Shown here piece after piece: positions 1 to 7,829 of a stretch of 31,329 nucleotides of DNA. This DNA comes from a virus, in the IMG/VR virus record IMGVR_UViG_3300027969_000295, positions 1 to 31,329 of that record. One strand, given 5' to 3'. The translations under genes and the position numbers were made by a program. Below the pieces are notes generated by a model, which saw nothing but the letters and a program-made list of their open reading frames with translations, did not search any database and was not told the origin of the DNA. Numbering within the stretch: the first letter of the stretch is position 1; each line of letters begins with the position of its first letter.

Positions 1-867
1 TGCAAAGTGATTTACGTTTGCACTAGCGGTTGGATATTCTTTAATGATTAGCTTGCCTTTAGTCTTCTCACGTAGAGTTTCAACTTTCTTTAAGTATACA
101 TCTTTAGGCATACCAATCAGTCTGTCGAGTTCAACGTTCATCAAGTTAGCATCGATACGTTCTGCAATACGTTCTTCGGCCATTTCCATTGTGATGTAGA
201 GAACGTTCTTACCCATCGTTAGATTGGCTGCCGCACAATGACACATGAACAAAGATTTACCAACACCAGTACCAGCAAGAACAATGTTCAAAGATTTTTC
301 AGCAAGCCCACCCTTAGTGATTCTATTCAGATAGTCGAGGTCGAATGGGATTCGTCTTTCAACTTTATGATAGAAGTCATATCGTGTTTCTGCGTCATCA
401 ATAAAATCGTGCCCAATGTGATTATCAAAAGAAACTGAAAGCGCATCTGCTAGAATTTTAGGGATTGAACCTTTATCAAGTTTTTCTGAGTTGTTCTTAT
501 TCTTGTCATCAAGAATCTGAATGCTTTGCATGATGCCATTGTAGATTGCTTTCTCTTGGCAAAAATCTTCTGTCGCATCAATCAACCATTTAGTGTCAGA
601 CACCTCAGGATCGATTGTGATTTCTTTGACAAGTGCAATTGTTTTCTTGTGCTGGTCATCAGTTAAGTTTACTCTCTTATCAATCTCAATGACCAACGCT
701 TCTTTCGTTGGCATTGTATTGTACTTGTTCACATAGTTTTGAATCTCATCAAACAATAGTTTTTCTGAAGACTCTTGAAAATATTCGCCTTTGATGAATG
801 GTAAAGTTTTTCGTGTGTACTCTTCATCCAGTAATAGGTGTTTGAGTATTTTCTGTTGCAAGTTCAT
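1..867 (-). CDS. 41: Replicative DNA helicase gp41 (DnaB family), C-terminus cut by window edge
   Basis: I translated this minus-strand frame directly; it stays open for 289 codons to the left edge, so the C-terminal part is missing. The N-terminal half is helical, like the DnaB N-domain. A Walker A motif GTGVGKS lies near residues 198-205, followed by an ITMEM segment typical of the RecA-like DnaB core. In T4, gp41 is the hexameric 5'-3' helicase that drives the replication fork with primase gp61. Its start (MNLQQKIL) lies 44 bases inside the end of the preceding gene, and UvsX lies just upstream, as in the T4 order uvsX-40-41. The identity is secure from the Walker A context and gene order; motifs beyond the edge cannot be checked. 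Confidence 0.9.
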   Translation of the reverse strand, partial: MNLQQKILKHLLLDEEYTRKTLPFIKGEYFQESSEKLLFDEIQNYVNKYNTMPTKEALVIEIDKRVNLTDDQHKKTIALVKEITIDPEVSDTKWLIDATEDFCQEKAIYNGIMQSIQILDDKNKNNSEKLDKGSIPKILADALSVSFDNHIGHDFIDDAETRYDFYHKVERRIPFDLDYLNRITKGGLAEKSLNIVLAGTGVGKSLFMCHCAAANLTMGKNVLYITMEMAEERIAERIDANLMNVELDRLIGMPKDVYLKKVETLREKTKGKLIIKEYPTASANVNHFA

Positions 868-1168
868 TCTTATACCTTTTCTCTGCTTCGTCTAGCGCAT
901 GTTTTAGCAAGTCATTTAAAATTTCACCAAGCTGTTTTTCAAAGGCATCATTGCCTTGAAGTGCTTTGTGTTCTTCACTTATTATATCATAGTTGAAGCC
1001 AATTGAATAGGTCCCATCAGGATTTTCTTCTTCCGCAAAGTTAATTTCACCAAAATGAAATACTGTATCTTTAAAGTCGCCAGCAGTAATCTTAATGGTA
1101 GCGACAACATCTTTATCTTTGTATTTGATATCGCTTTCGGCAATTTCATAAGTTTCTTCAATCTTCAT
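824..1168 (-). CDS. Hypothetical 114-aa protein between UvsX and gp41
   Basis: This is an acidic protein of 114 residues. A beta-rich first half (alternating pattern around [10 protein letters not shown] and [10 protein letters not shown]) is followed by a helical C-terminal half ([20 protein letters not shown]). No catalytic motif is visible. It overlaps UvsX by 11 bases upstream and gp41 by 44 bases downstream, so it is translated with them. T4 has gene 40 (a small head-vertex assembly chaperone) at exactly this place, so it may be a positional counterpart; I cannot show sequence homology by eye. Confidence 0.8.
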   Translation of the reverse strand: MKIEETYEIAESDIKYKDKDVVATIKITAGDFKDTVFHFGEINFAEEENPDGTYSIGFNYDIISEEHKALQGNDAFEKQLGEILNDLLKHALDEAEKRYKNELATENTQTPITG

Positions 1169-2228
1169 TGACTAACTCCACTTCTGCTTCTTCGACTACG
1201 CTACCCTCGTTCTCTTGCCCATACAAGAATTCTTTTTTACATGCTTCATCGATTTGGTCTAAGATATCTTTAGTAAAATACTTTTCTGGCTCTTCGTTGA
1301 TGTTCTTACCGAACACTTTAACGCCATTAGACAATTCGTAGCGAGTAGAGACTTTCTTGATGATGCCATACTTCTCTGCGATATCAAGCAAACCATAATA
1401 ACGATCCAAGCCAGTGCTGTACGTAATCTTAATCTCAACTTGAGAGTTCTCTTTAGTCAAACGTGATTTCTGCAACTTACAACGAACGATGTTACCAACA
1501 ACTTCAGTTCCGTCTTTGTCTTTACGCTTAGATAAGAAAACGATTGTTGATGCTGTGTACTTCAAGCCAGAACCACCAGACATTTCTTTCATTGGGATGT
1601 ATGCACCAACCACATCATAAACGTGATTCGTTACAATCAAAGGCACACCAATCTTAGCAAGTTTCAAATTCAACACACGAAATGTTGCTTTGAGAATTGC
1701 ACTCTTAGTCATGTCTTTTGTTTCTTTACCTTCAGCAGTATCTTCCATCTCTTTAGTAGAAGACAACTGACCAAGTGAATCAAGAACCATCATCATTGGC
1801 TTGCGCTTTGCTTGTGGCTGTGCAGAATACTTTTCAATAATTTGCAATGCAGTATGACGAAACTTTTGAATCGTATCTGGTTCAGAGATAACGACACGAT
1901 TAGTATCTACGCCTCTTGTTTCCATCATAGACTTTGTAACTGCGGCTTCAGTATCAAAGTAGATAACACCACCATCAGGATTTGCATCAAGGAATTGTTT
2001 GACAATACCAAGAACAAAGAAAGTCTTACCCGTTGAAGACTCACCAGCAAACGCTGTTACTTTATTGTTTGGTACGCCACCATAGATGCTACCGCTAAGT
2101 AACGCATTAAGCGCATAAGAACCAGTATCAATGCTACCACTAAACTCTGCTGACGCATCACCGTCTGCAAGAATTTTTGTGTCTTCATCTTTTAATTGGT
2201 CAACTAAATCCGTAAAAAAATTGCTCAT
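1158..2228 (-). CDS. uvsX: UvsX, RecA-like recombinase
   Basis: UvsX forms filaments on single-stranded DNA and drives strand exchange for recombination-dependent replication, loaded by UvsY (present at 28.7-29.1 kb). The 356-residue length is normal for the family (T4: 391). The RecA core is clear: Walker A GESSTGKT at about residues 62-69, a Walker B-like strand [11 protein letters not shown], and [11 protein letters not shown] in the DNA-binding loop region. The C-terminus is acidic, as in RecA proteins. The start ATG overlaps the stop of the upstream nucleotidyltransferase-like gene (ATGA). It is followed by the 114-aa gene and gp41, conserving the T4 recombination/replication order. Confidence 0.97.
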   Translation of the reverse strand: MSNFFTDLVDQLKDEDTKILADGDASAEFSGSIDTGSYALNALLSGSIYGGVPNNKVTAFAGESSTGKTFFVLGIVKQFLDANPDGGVIYFDTEAAVTKSMMETRGVDTNRVVISEPDTIQKFRHTALQIIEKYSAQPQAKRKPMMMVLDSLGQLSSTKEMEDTAEGKETKDMTKSAILKATFRVLNLKLAKIGVPLIVTNHVYDVVGAYIPMKEMSGGSGLKYTASTIVFLSKRKDKDGTEVVGNIVRCKLQKSRLTKENSQVEIKITYSTGLDRYYGLLDIAEKYGIIKKVSTRYELSNGVKVFGKNINEEPEKYFTKDILDQIDEACKKEFLYGQENEGSVVEEAEVELVNED

Positions 2229-2722
2229 ATATTTTCTCCATACTTTTTCAATAACTCGGGTGAATATTGTCCCAACGGTTCTTTCGTCAATTTTTCGTTA
2301 CGCTTTGCTAATTCATATTCAAAGGTACGATTGCGAATCTCCGTAGAACTATATTTGTGCTGTCTTACATGATAATACAATTCTATCTCATTGTCAAGAC
2401 AAAACTGCTTTCCTGTGAAATCTTTACCCATATATTCTTCACTTAGGAAACGAATGTGCATCGTTTGCGTCTTAATGAGGTTGAGTAAGTCTTCTTCACT
2501 TTCGTATACCAAGATTTCATCGATATACTTTACCGCTTGCAATTGTACATAACGTTCATATACAGATTGCACAGGTTTGTTTTTGATTCCCGGTCTGTCG
2601 ATTGTCGGATCAACTTGAAGTGCGACTTTTAGATAGTCACACAATTCTTTCTCTTGCTTCAACATCGTTATGTGACCTGCATGTAACATGTCAAACGATG
2701 AACATTGAAATCCAATTTTCAT
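2225..2722 (-). CDS. Cytidylyltransferase-like (HxGH) nucleotidyltransferase
   Basis: The 165-residue protein has the fingerprint of the small nucleotidylyltransferase superfamily (TagD, RfaE C-domain, CoaD-like). An HAGH motif at residues 14-17 follows strand [10 protein letters not shown], and SSTEIR at about 125-130 matches the C-terminal (I/S)SSTxIR phosphate-binding motif. Family members transfer CMP or AMP from NTP to a phosphorylated small molecule; the substrate here is unknown. Similar genes occur in several large marine phages. It abuts the oxygenase gene upstream (TAA directly followed by ATG) and overlaps UvsX by 4 bases, so all three are probably co-translated. A role in making an activated sugar or alcohol for a surface or base modification is only a guess. 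Confidence 0.85.
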   Translation of the reverse strand: MKIGFQCSSFDMLHAGHITMLKQEKELCDYLKVALQVDPTIDRPGIKNKPVQSVYERYVQLQAVKYIDEILVYESEEDLLNLIKTQTMHIRFLSEEYMGKDFTGKQFCLDNEIELYYHVRQHKYSSTEIRNRTFEYELAKRNEKLTKEPLGQYSPELLKKYGENI

Positions 2723-3292
2723 TTATACTTCTACTCCTACGATATCATCGTAAGAGAGCATAATATTCAATACAAACCTCTTTTTATCGTTTGTTGGACC
2801 TACTCCGTAATGCATATCTTTACTATCAAATAACACACAACTTCCTGATTTTGATTCGTATTTTTTATCACCAATCATGGTATAACCATCACAAGTATTC
2901 AAATAATATATTATACTGCAATAATTATCAGTCGCAAAAATGTCCATATCAGAGTGTGCAATTCCAGTAGACGATTTATTATAGTAATTCCATAAAAATC
3001 TACTCAACTTAAAATTAGTAAATTTGATTGGTTCAATTTTCATTAAAATTTTATCCAGTATCAATCTACCCAATGTATTAATATTTACATTGTGTTGATT
3101 CATATATTGAGATTGTTGACTCGAATACGATAGTAATAACATACCCGTATCAGAATGATTTCCAATATCATAATTTAAATTTTCATTATAAAAATCTGCG
3201 TCCAAGCGCCAACCTTGTTGTTTTTCTAAATATTTGATGATAATTTTATTAGTATCATCATCGAAAATATTGTCAAGCATAATAGCATTCAT
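2723..3292 (-). CDS. 2-oxoglutarate/Fe(II) oxygenase, prolyl-4-hydroxylase-like
   Basis: This 189-residue protein carries the double-stranded beta-helix iron triad: HSD at residues 113-115 (H113, D115), distal H161 in MHYGVG, and R172 in KKRFVLN as the likely 2-oxoglutarate anchor. Strands SIIYYLN and SCVLFDS fit the jelly-roll core. These enzymes couple 2-oxoglutarate decarboxylation to hydroxylation of a protein side chain or other substrate; phage targets are unknown. The gene is visibly AT-rich: bases 3001-3060 contain 12 G+C of 60, against 25 of 60 in uvsX at 1561-1620, which suggests separate acquisition. It abuts the nucleotidyltransferase gene. Confidence 0.85.
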   Translation of the reverse strand: MNAIMLDNIFDDDTNKIIIKYLEKQQGWRLDADFYNENLNYDIGNHSDTGMLLLSYSSQQSQYMNQHNVNINTLGRLILDKILMKIEPIKFTNFKLSRFLWNYYNKSSTGIAHSDMDIFATDNYCSIIYYLNTCDGYTMIGDKKYESKSGSCVLFDSKDMHYGVGPTNDKKRFVLNIMLSYDDIVGVEV

Positions 3293-3308
3293 AATTTATC
3301 CTTTTAAT

Positions 3309-3719
3309 TTATTCTCTTGTCAGAGTAAGCACCTTGTCAATTTGTTCTTGAATTTTTGCGGTACGATTAGGCCAGTAGATATATTCTTTTTCTGGATTCT
3401 TCATCAAGTTAACCAGCAATGGCATAATTAACTGTTCTAATGTTTTAAGATTTGCTTTTACTTCAGCTTCCATTGCATCACGGTCTGCTTCTAGCCCTAG
3501 CTTACCATCATTGTATAGTGAAAGCATTTGGTCTAGTTTGTCTTCTACTCTCTGTAAAGATTCTGAAGATTGTGTGATAGTCTCACGTACAATGATTGTT
3601 TCTTCTAGTGTGGTTGGGTCAACTGTTCTATTGACTTCTGATTCATCAATTGCACTAAAGCCAAAATCATCTTCTTGTCTAAATGCAAGATACTCTTGCG
3701 GTATTTTTCTTGTTGTCAT
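3309..3719 (-). CDS. Conserved small helical protein following DNA polymerase
   Basis: I start this gene at MTTRKIPQEYL because that ATG overlaps the polymerase stop codon (ATGA); the longer reading frame would begin 42 bases inside the polymerase gene. The product of 136 residues has a charged N-terminus, a central coiled-coil-like helix (SLQRVEDKLDQMLSLYNDGK) and a C-terminal segment EKEYIYWPNRTAKIQEQIDK. That last segment resembles one I recall in hypothetical proteins of aquatic T4-like phages. The YIYWPNR block looks like the conserved functional patch. No enzymatic motif is seen and its role is unknown. Confidence 0.85.
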   Translation of the reverse strand: MTTRKIPQEYLAFRQEDDFGFSAIDESEVNRTVDPTTLEETIIVRETITQSSESLQRVEDKLDQMLSLYNDGKLGLEADRDAMEAEVKANLKTLEQLIMPLLVNLMKNPEKEYIYWPNRTAKIQEQIDKVLTLTRE

Positions 3720-6208
3720 GCGAAAAAACTCTCCAATGAGGAAGCACGTTCGGTTCTCCAACCGATTGTGTTTACGATTGTTTTTAATGGCTCAAGATAT
3801 GCTTTATCAAACTGCGTATCGTAGTCGATATATTTTTCTACGCCAAACTCTTTTGGTAAGACTGTCAGAATAGAAAATACATTCTCTTGAACGGGATTTG
3901 GAACTTTCATGTAACAGAATTTAGTCTTGTCACCATCTTGAATAAGTTGATACTTCTTAGTCAGCTTATACTTTTTCAGAAACGAATTAAACATTATCGC
4001 ACCACGCACATGCATAGGTGTGCCTTTTGAATATAGTTCCGAACTACTCATGTATTTAGATAAGTCGCTAACGCCACGTGGGAATGCAATGTCTTCAAAC
4101 GGAAGAGTTTTGAATTCTTGTTTGAATGCTTCCACGAAAGATTGAAAGTCTGTTTCATTACCATTCATTACAATCTTCAGAGACTCTTTAATTTTATCAC
4201 GACAAGACATTGGTGTGGAAGACTTGACGGCTTCAATGCCCATCATCTTTAGTTTTGGCTCTGCGAATCGAACGCCCTCAGAGTCATACACGTTTAGAAT
4301 GTAACGCTTCTTTGCAGTCCAGATACCTTTGTTGGCAATCACTTCACGTTTCATCTGCATCTTCTGGTCGAATGCATTCATGTAGTCTGCTAGTTCTTGG
4401 TAAGACTTGTCGATGAATGGTTCGAATTTTTCGATACATGCTTTGTTGACAAAATCAACAATTGTCTCAACTTGCGTTTCACTCTTCGATCCGTAGACCA
4501 TATTAACAAGCGGACCAAGATTGACGTACACCGAGTCTGTATCTGACGCAATAACATAATCAATATCCTTAGTTTTCAATAGTTTGTTTAGATAACCATT
4601 CAACTTCATTTCGATCCATCGAATGGCTAGTTGACCAGACAGAGTAATTGCCTCTGCTTGTCGAATGTCAAAGAACCTAAAGTATTGATTACCAAGTGCG
4701 CCATAAGCGGAGTTCAATTGTACTTTCTTCGCAAGTTGCAAATTCTTGTACTTTGAAATTTGATTTGTTATTTCACGTTTACGTTCTTTATCAGTTTCTT
4801 TTTCGTAAGCCTTTTGAGCCTCAATCATTTTCTTTTTGTATAATGACCTGTCATCATACATGCGTTGCATCATAGCAGGCAAGAAGCCTTGCTTATCACG
4901 CTTGAAGTAATGCCCATTGGCTGCCATGCAATATTCGCCCTGTGCTTGATATTCGTTGTTCAGCAAATTATCAATAGAGATACTTGTGTGGCGACCTTCA
5001 ACAATTGTTTCAGGTGAAACATTGTACTGCATAATCAAGTGTGGATACAATGAGTTCAAGTCGAATGACACAACCCATTCATGCATACCGATGATAGGAT
5101 CCTTTACATAAGCGCCAGCATACTGTTCATCTTTTGGTGTACGAACATTCTGTGGAACAATGATGTTTTGTTCAATCAATTCATTGTGTATCAAAGTATC
5201 CCACATGCGTACTTGCGTGAACACATCGGTGTAATTAACTTTAGCATCATATGCAAGTGCAAGTGCCATGTCAATCAACTGCATCTTAGCATCAATACGA
5301 TCCACAAGTTCAACGTCATGGATGTTATACTCAATAAACTTTTGAAAGTTTGTTCGATACAACTGATGCAGACTTTCAACTTCAGAGTAATCAAGTTTCT
5401 TCTCACCAAGTTCTAGATATGAAATGTGATTGAGGCTGAAACTCTCTTGCTGTGAATATGTAAACTTCTTGTACAGTTCAATATAATCAAGAATAGCAAT
5501 ACCAACCAAGTCGAATGCTACTTGTTGTTTGTTGTGAATCGTAGTTGTACGTTCACCGATTCTACGAAATGGTGATAGACGCTTTGCAGTATTGTCGCCC
5601 ATGAGTTTTGTGATACGATTGTTCAGATATGGAATATCAAAGAATTGAATGTTCCAACCAGTCACAATGTCTGGTGATGTTTCTTCCCACATGTCGAGAA
5701 AGCGCATGATAAGATTATTCTCATCACGGCACTTGAGATATGTTACGTCATCACGATTGTTATCATAGTCACCACAGCCAAACACATAGAAGTGTCCGGC
5801 TATCTTAAACGTGATGGCAGTAATTGGCTCAGACGCAGATGCAGGTTCGGGAAAGCCATTTTCAGAACCAACCTCAATGTCAATATTTGCAATCTTAATT
5901 TGTGACGGATCATAATCTACCTTACCTGGATATGCTTCATTGATATAAACGTATGGAAAGTTTGTTGAGCCATAAACTTTGAAGTTGTCAACGTCTTCAT
6001 ATCGTTTCATAAACTCAGTAGCATCACGCATTGTTCCCTGTGATACTGCCGCAAGCGATTGGCCATCCAATGTTCGATACTCACCATCTTTAGATTGTAA
6101 ATATAACGTTGGATTGTATTCGACCTTATCGCTGAATCTCTTGCCGTTGTTGTATCCACGAACAAGAATATTGTTTCCGAGTTTAGAAAAATGCGTATAA
6201 AATTTCAT
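3716..6208 (-). CDS. 43: DNA polymerase gp43 (family B) with 3'-5' exonuclease
   Basis: This is the replicative polymerase, 830 residues (T4: 898). Exonuclease motifs are intact: Exo I D110-x-E112, Exo II GWNIQFFDIPYLNNRI (about 184-199) and Exo III YNIHDVELVDRID near 294-306. Polymerase motif A SFDLNSLYPHL lies near 381-391 with D383, motif B KKVQLNSAYG near 494-503, and motif C SDTDS at 555-559. The catalytic residues are present, so the enzyme should be active. It begins at a TAATG junction with the Sm-like gene and ends in ATGA with the next gene. In T4, regA lies directly upstream; here regA is about 2.4 kb away, with stress, RNA-binding and structural genes inserted. Confidence 0.98.
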   Translation of the reverse strand: MKFYTHFSKLGNNILVRGYNNGKRFSDKVEYNPTLYLQSKDGEYRTLDGQSLAAVSQGTMRDATEFMKRYEDVDNFKVYGSTNFPYVYINEAYPGKVDYDPSQIKIANIDIEVGSENGFPEPASASEPITAITFKIAGHFYVFGCGDYDNNRDDVTYLKCRDENNLIMRFLDMWEETSPDIVTGWNIQFFDIPYLNNRITKLMGDNTAKRLSPFRRIGERTTTIHNKQQVAFDLVGIAILDYIELYKKFTYSQQESFSLNHISYLELGEKKLDYSEVESLHQLYRTNFQKFIEYNIHDVELVDRIDAKMQLIDMALALAYDAKVNYTDVFTQVRMWDTLIHNELIEQNIIVPQNVRTPKDEQYAGAYVKDPIIGMHEWVVSFDLNSLYPHLIMQYNVSPETIVEGRHTSISIDNLLNNEYQAQGEYCMAANGHYFKRDKQGFLPAMMQRMYDDRSLYKKKMIEAQKAYEKETDKERKREITNQISKYKNLQLAKKVQLNSAYGALGNQYFRFFDIRQAEAITLSGQLAIRWIEMKLNGYLNKLLKTKDIDYVIASDTDSVYVNLGPLVNMVYGSKSETQVETIVDFVNKACIEKFEPFIDKSYQELADYMNAFDQKMQMKREVIANKGIWTAKKRYILNVYDSEGVRFAEPKLKMMGIEAVKSSTPMSCRDKIKESLKIVMNGNETDFQSFVEAFKQEFKTLPFEDIAFPRGVSDLSKYMSSSELYSKGTPMHVRGAIMFNSFLKKYKLTKKYQLIQDGDKTKFCYMKVPNPVQENVFSILTVLPKEFGVEKYIDYDTQFDKAYLEPLKTIVNTIGWRTERASSLESFFA

Positions 6209-6513
6209 TAAAGAATGATGCCTTGTTTTTTCGGTAGGACAATTCCTGAACCGTATATCTCATTATACTTGTTTTCAATCTCAGGCGCAACTGTTACGTC
6301 ATACATTATGTTGGCACGATTGATATCTACCTTCTTCTGCTCTGAGAAAATAAGCATTGGTTGCATTTGGAGATTTGCTTTGCCGTTTGGTCCCATTGCG
6401 ATTCCAAGTAAACATGGATTCTCAATAGAAATTGCAATGCCTGTACGTTCTGTAATATTACCAACGATTTCCTCGCCAGTACTCAATTTTAAAATTCTAA
6501 GTTCACCTTGCAT
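6208..6513 (-). CDS. Sm-like small beta-barrel protein (paralog 1)
   Basis: The 101-residue protein begins with a pattern LRILKLSTGEEIVGNITE that recalls the LSm/Sm fold opening (strand, small-residue turn, strand). It is then rich in strands with a C-terminal IYGSGIVLP tail. A second protein in this window (26841-27242) shows the same opening, VLKLTNGDTLIGNVVE, the same hydrophobic spacing, and a YNEIYG-like motif, so the two are likely paralogs. LSm-type proteins usually bind RNA, but function here is unproven. It is coupled to gp43 by a TAATG junction and follows a terminator, with RBS GGAG just upstream of the start. Confidence 0.85.
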   Translation of the reverse strand: MQGELRILKLSTGEEIVGNITERTGIAISIENPCLLGIAMGPNGKANLQMQPMLIFSEQKKVDINRANIMYDVTVAPEIENKYNEIYGSGIVLPKKQGIIL

Positions 6514-6527
6514 AATATCTCCATAAT

Positions 6528-6553
6528 TAAAAATGGGGACATTGCGTCCCCAT
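6528..6553 (-). terminator. Rho-independent terminator after the hsp20 unit
   Basis: On the minus strand an 8-bp perfect stem (ATGGGGAC/GTCCCCAT, 6533-6540 with 6546-6553) with a 5-base loop is followed by a short T-run. It lies just beyond the stop of the 27-residue gene and just before the Sm-like/gp43 genes, so it separates the hsp20 transcript from the polymerase transcript, or attenuates readthrough. Confidence 0.8.
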
Positions 6554-6558
6554 TGGTG

Positions 6559-6642
6559 TTATTTAAAACGTTTTGCTTTGTGCATCTTTGCATCTTGAAT
6601 TGCTTCAAGTAATGCCATGAAGAAGTTCTTTACAGATTTCAT
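6559..6642 (-). CDS. 27-residue basic amphipathic peptide
   Basis: A short frame encodes 27 residues starting MKSVKNFFMALLEAIQ and ending in KRFK. It starts with an ATGA overlap on the hsp20 stop and has a GAGG Shine-Dalgarno about 10 bases upstream inside hsp20. A terminator follows its stop. It should form one amphipathic helix with a basic tail. Small proteins of this look (helical, about 30 residues, with an 'F..L.EAI..A' pattern) are common in proteobacteria and their phages, but the function is unknown. Coupling and RBS make translation likely. Confidence 0.6.
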   Translation of the reverse strand: MKSVKNFFMALLEAIQDAKMHKAKRFK

Positions 6643-7142
6643 AGCATGTCATCCTCAGTCAAAAATTGCTTAGTGGATTTTTTAGTTTTGGATTCAGCAT
6701 CCTTAACTTCAATCTTCTTAGGCTTCTTATGTTCTGGAATGATTCGTTCCAAAGCAATCTTCAACATGCCATTAATCAAAGCGGCATCTTGAATTTCGAT
6801 TTGGTCATCAAGTGCAAATGTGCGAGTGAATGCACGATTAGCAATACCTCTGAACAAGAAATTGTCTCCATCATCTTTTGTGTTACCAGCAACAATTAAT
6901 TTGTTGTCTTCAAATGTAATATCAATTTCTTGCCTACCGAAACCAGCAACCGCAATTTCAATGACATAGGTATTGTCACCAGTCTTGCGGATGTTGTAAG
7001 GTGGGTAGTTAGGAATATTCTTAGTCACATCATCATGTATTTTTGCTAGTCGATTAAATTGGTCATCGAAGCCAACAAAGAATTTATCAAAGTCTTTGAA
7101 TCCTGCACCGCCAAAGATAGCGGGAATTGGTGTGTGTCCCAT
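6639..7142 (-). CDS. hsp20: Hsp20-family small heat-shock protein
   Basis: I start at MGHTPIPAIFGG because a GGAG ribosome site sits 8 bases upstream; the longer frame adds 23 residues in the preceding gene. The 167-residue product has an N-terminal phenylalanine-rich arm (KDFDKFFVGF) and an alpha-crystallin domain from about residue 45: YNIRKTGDNTYVIEIAVAGF, ITFEDNKLIVAG, and GMLKIALERIIP with the IxI-like C-terminal extension. Such ATP-independent holdases bind unfolding proteins; hsp20 is a frequent core accessory gene of cyanophages and related marine myoviruses. The nearest upstream promoter seen is a T4-type late box at 7536-7543, which suggests late expression. Confidence 0.93.
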   Translation of the reverse strand: MGHTPIPAIFGGAGFKDFDKFFVGFDDQFNRLAKIHDDVTKNIPNYPPYNIRKTGDNTYVIEIAVAGFGRQEIDITFEDNKLIVAGNTKDDGDNFLFRGIANRAFTRTFALDDQIEIQDAALINGMLKIALERIIPEHKKPKKIEVKDAESKTKKSTKQFLTEDDML

Positions 7143-7155
7143 ATTGTATCTCCTC

Positions 7156-7383
7156 TTACTTAGTTTTTGAAAACGCTTTTTTAGCGTCAAAAGTGTATGC
7201 AGAAAGCCCAAGAGTTGTAAAAAACTTATTGACTTCTACTGCAACAGCTTTTGCGTAAAGTGTTTGCGCTTCAATGAAAGTATTGAGGGGTTTTGCAAGT
7301 TCTTCATTCGTAACGAATGTTTTGACGAATTGCGTTTTTGTGCCTTGAAAAGTATCGATAGCACTATTGATGTTTTGTAACAT
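7156..7383 (-). CDS. Phasin-like small helical protein
   Basis: The 75-residue protein is predicted to be almost all helix: LQNINSAIDTFQGTKTQF, then LAKPLNTFIEAQTLYAKAVA, then VNKFFTTLG. The segment FIEAQTLYAKAVAVEV resembles the helical repeat of phasins, the proteins that coat polyhydroxyalkanoate granules, but the protein is shorter than typical phasins, so I treat this as resemblance only. A GGAG ribosome site precedes the ATG. It lies between the structured RNA region and hsp20 and probably shares their late transcript. No catalytic residues are visible. Confidence 0.8.
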   Translation of the reverse strand: MLQNINSAIDTFQGTKTQFVKTFVTNEELAKPLNTFIEAQTLYAKAVAVEVNKFFTTLGLSAYTFDAKKAFSKTK

Positions 7384-7405
7384 AGTTTCTCCTATTAAGC
7401 GAGTT

Positions 7406-7434
7406 AAAAAATTTAATACCCCGAAGGCGTATCA
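7406..7434 (-). terminator. UUCG-loop hairpin followed by six Ts
   Basis: On the minus strand GATAC-G-CC pairs with GGGTATT around a TTCG tetraloop, with one bulged G, and is followed after AAA by TTTTTT (7406-7411). It lies about 25-50 bases upstream of the phasin-like ATG. It could end the RNA starting at the late promoter 7536-7543 or act as an attenuator for the hsp20 unit. Confidence 0.6.
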
Positions 7435-7530
7435 TTAATCCTGCTTACTGAATACAGGGGTACCATAACGTTGTACCAGCCTTAGACGCTCCTAAGGTAG
7501 AAGAGCCATTTACGTTCCCATCCCTGAGAT
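7406..7530 (-). ncRNA. Candidate structured small RNA or long structured leader
   Basis: The 164 bases between the HTH gene and the phasin-like gene hold no credible ORF but several nested stems on the minus strand. These are CCTTAG/CTAAGG (7480-7485 with 7492-7497), GGTAC/GTACC (7459-7463 with 7473-7477), and an enclosing CAGGG/CCCTG pair (7455-7459 with 7522-7526). A UUCG hairpin with T-run lies at 7406-7434. A late promoter box lies just upstream at 7536-7543. Promoter, compact multibranch fold and terminator together suggest a discrete RNA of about 125 bases. It matches no riboswitch or RNA family that I recognise. Confidence 0.45.
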
Positions 7531-7535
7531 ACGTT

Positions 7536-7543
7536 TATTTATA
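7536..7543 (-). promoter_or_regulatory. T4-type late promoter box TATAAATA
   Basis: The minus strand reads TATAAATA exactly, the consensus bound by gp55-containing RNA polymerase in T4. It lies 4 bases beyond the stop of the HTH gene. Transcription should start about 6-7 bases downstream, giving the structured RNA region and possibly the phasin-like and hsp20 genes. Confidence 0.75.
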
Positions 7544-7547
7544 AGGC

Positions 7548-7775
7548 TTACGCCTGTCCAACCATTCTGCGTGAAACAAAATATGTTGTGTTACCTTCTG
7601 TGTTTGTTGCTGTACGAACCTTGTAGCCAAACTGGCGCAAGTCGCTCATACGGGCACGAAGGTTTTTAACGCCAAACAAAGACCTTGCTTGCGGTGCGGA
7701 GATTCCACGACCTGTACCACGCAAGTATGATACCAAGAGTTCTGTCTGTGTTTTGCTAGAATTTACAAATGCCAT
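7548..7775 (-). CDS. Small winged-helix/HTH DNA-binding protein (HTH_39-like)
   Basis: The 75-residue protein matches the phage HTH_39-type pattern: a first helix TELLVSYLRGTGRGIS, a turn into APQARSLFGVKNLRARMSDLRQFGYKV (helix-turn-helix with the conserved R-x-x-DLR-x-x-G motif), and a C-terminal beta wing (NTTYFVSRR). It is basic. Such proteins are presumed transcription regulators or DNA-binding accessory proteins. A GAGG ribosome site precedes the ATG. It sits next to promoters with dyad symmetry at 8091 and a late box at 7536, so it is a candidate binder of one of them; that is inference only. Confidence 0.85.
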   Translation of the reverse strand: MAFVNSSKTQTELLVSYLRGTGRGISAPQARSLFGVKNLRARMSDLRQFGYKVRTATNTEGNTTYFVSRRMVGQA

Positions 7776-7800
7776 TTTATATACCTCATCAAATAATGAT

Positions 7801-7829
7801 AAAAAATTGAACTAAGAATTATTTCTTAG
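7801..7829 (-). terminator. Probable terminator overlapping a stop codon
   Basis: CTAAGAA/TTCTTAG (7823-7829 with 7812-7818) forms a 7-bp stem with a 4-base loop that includes the stop codon of the secreted-protein gene. A run of six Ts follows after five bases on the minus strand. The gap before the T-run makes it a moderate rather than strong terminator. Confidence 0.5.

Noticed and set aside
3511-3873. 120-residue plus-strand frame
   Set aside because: Antisense across the junction of gp43 and the next gene; no supporting signals.
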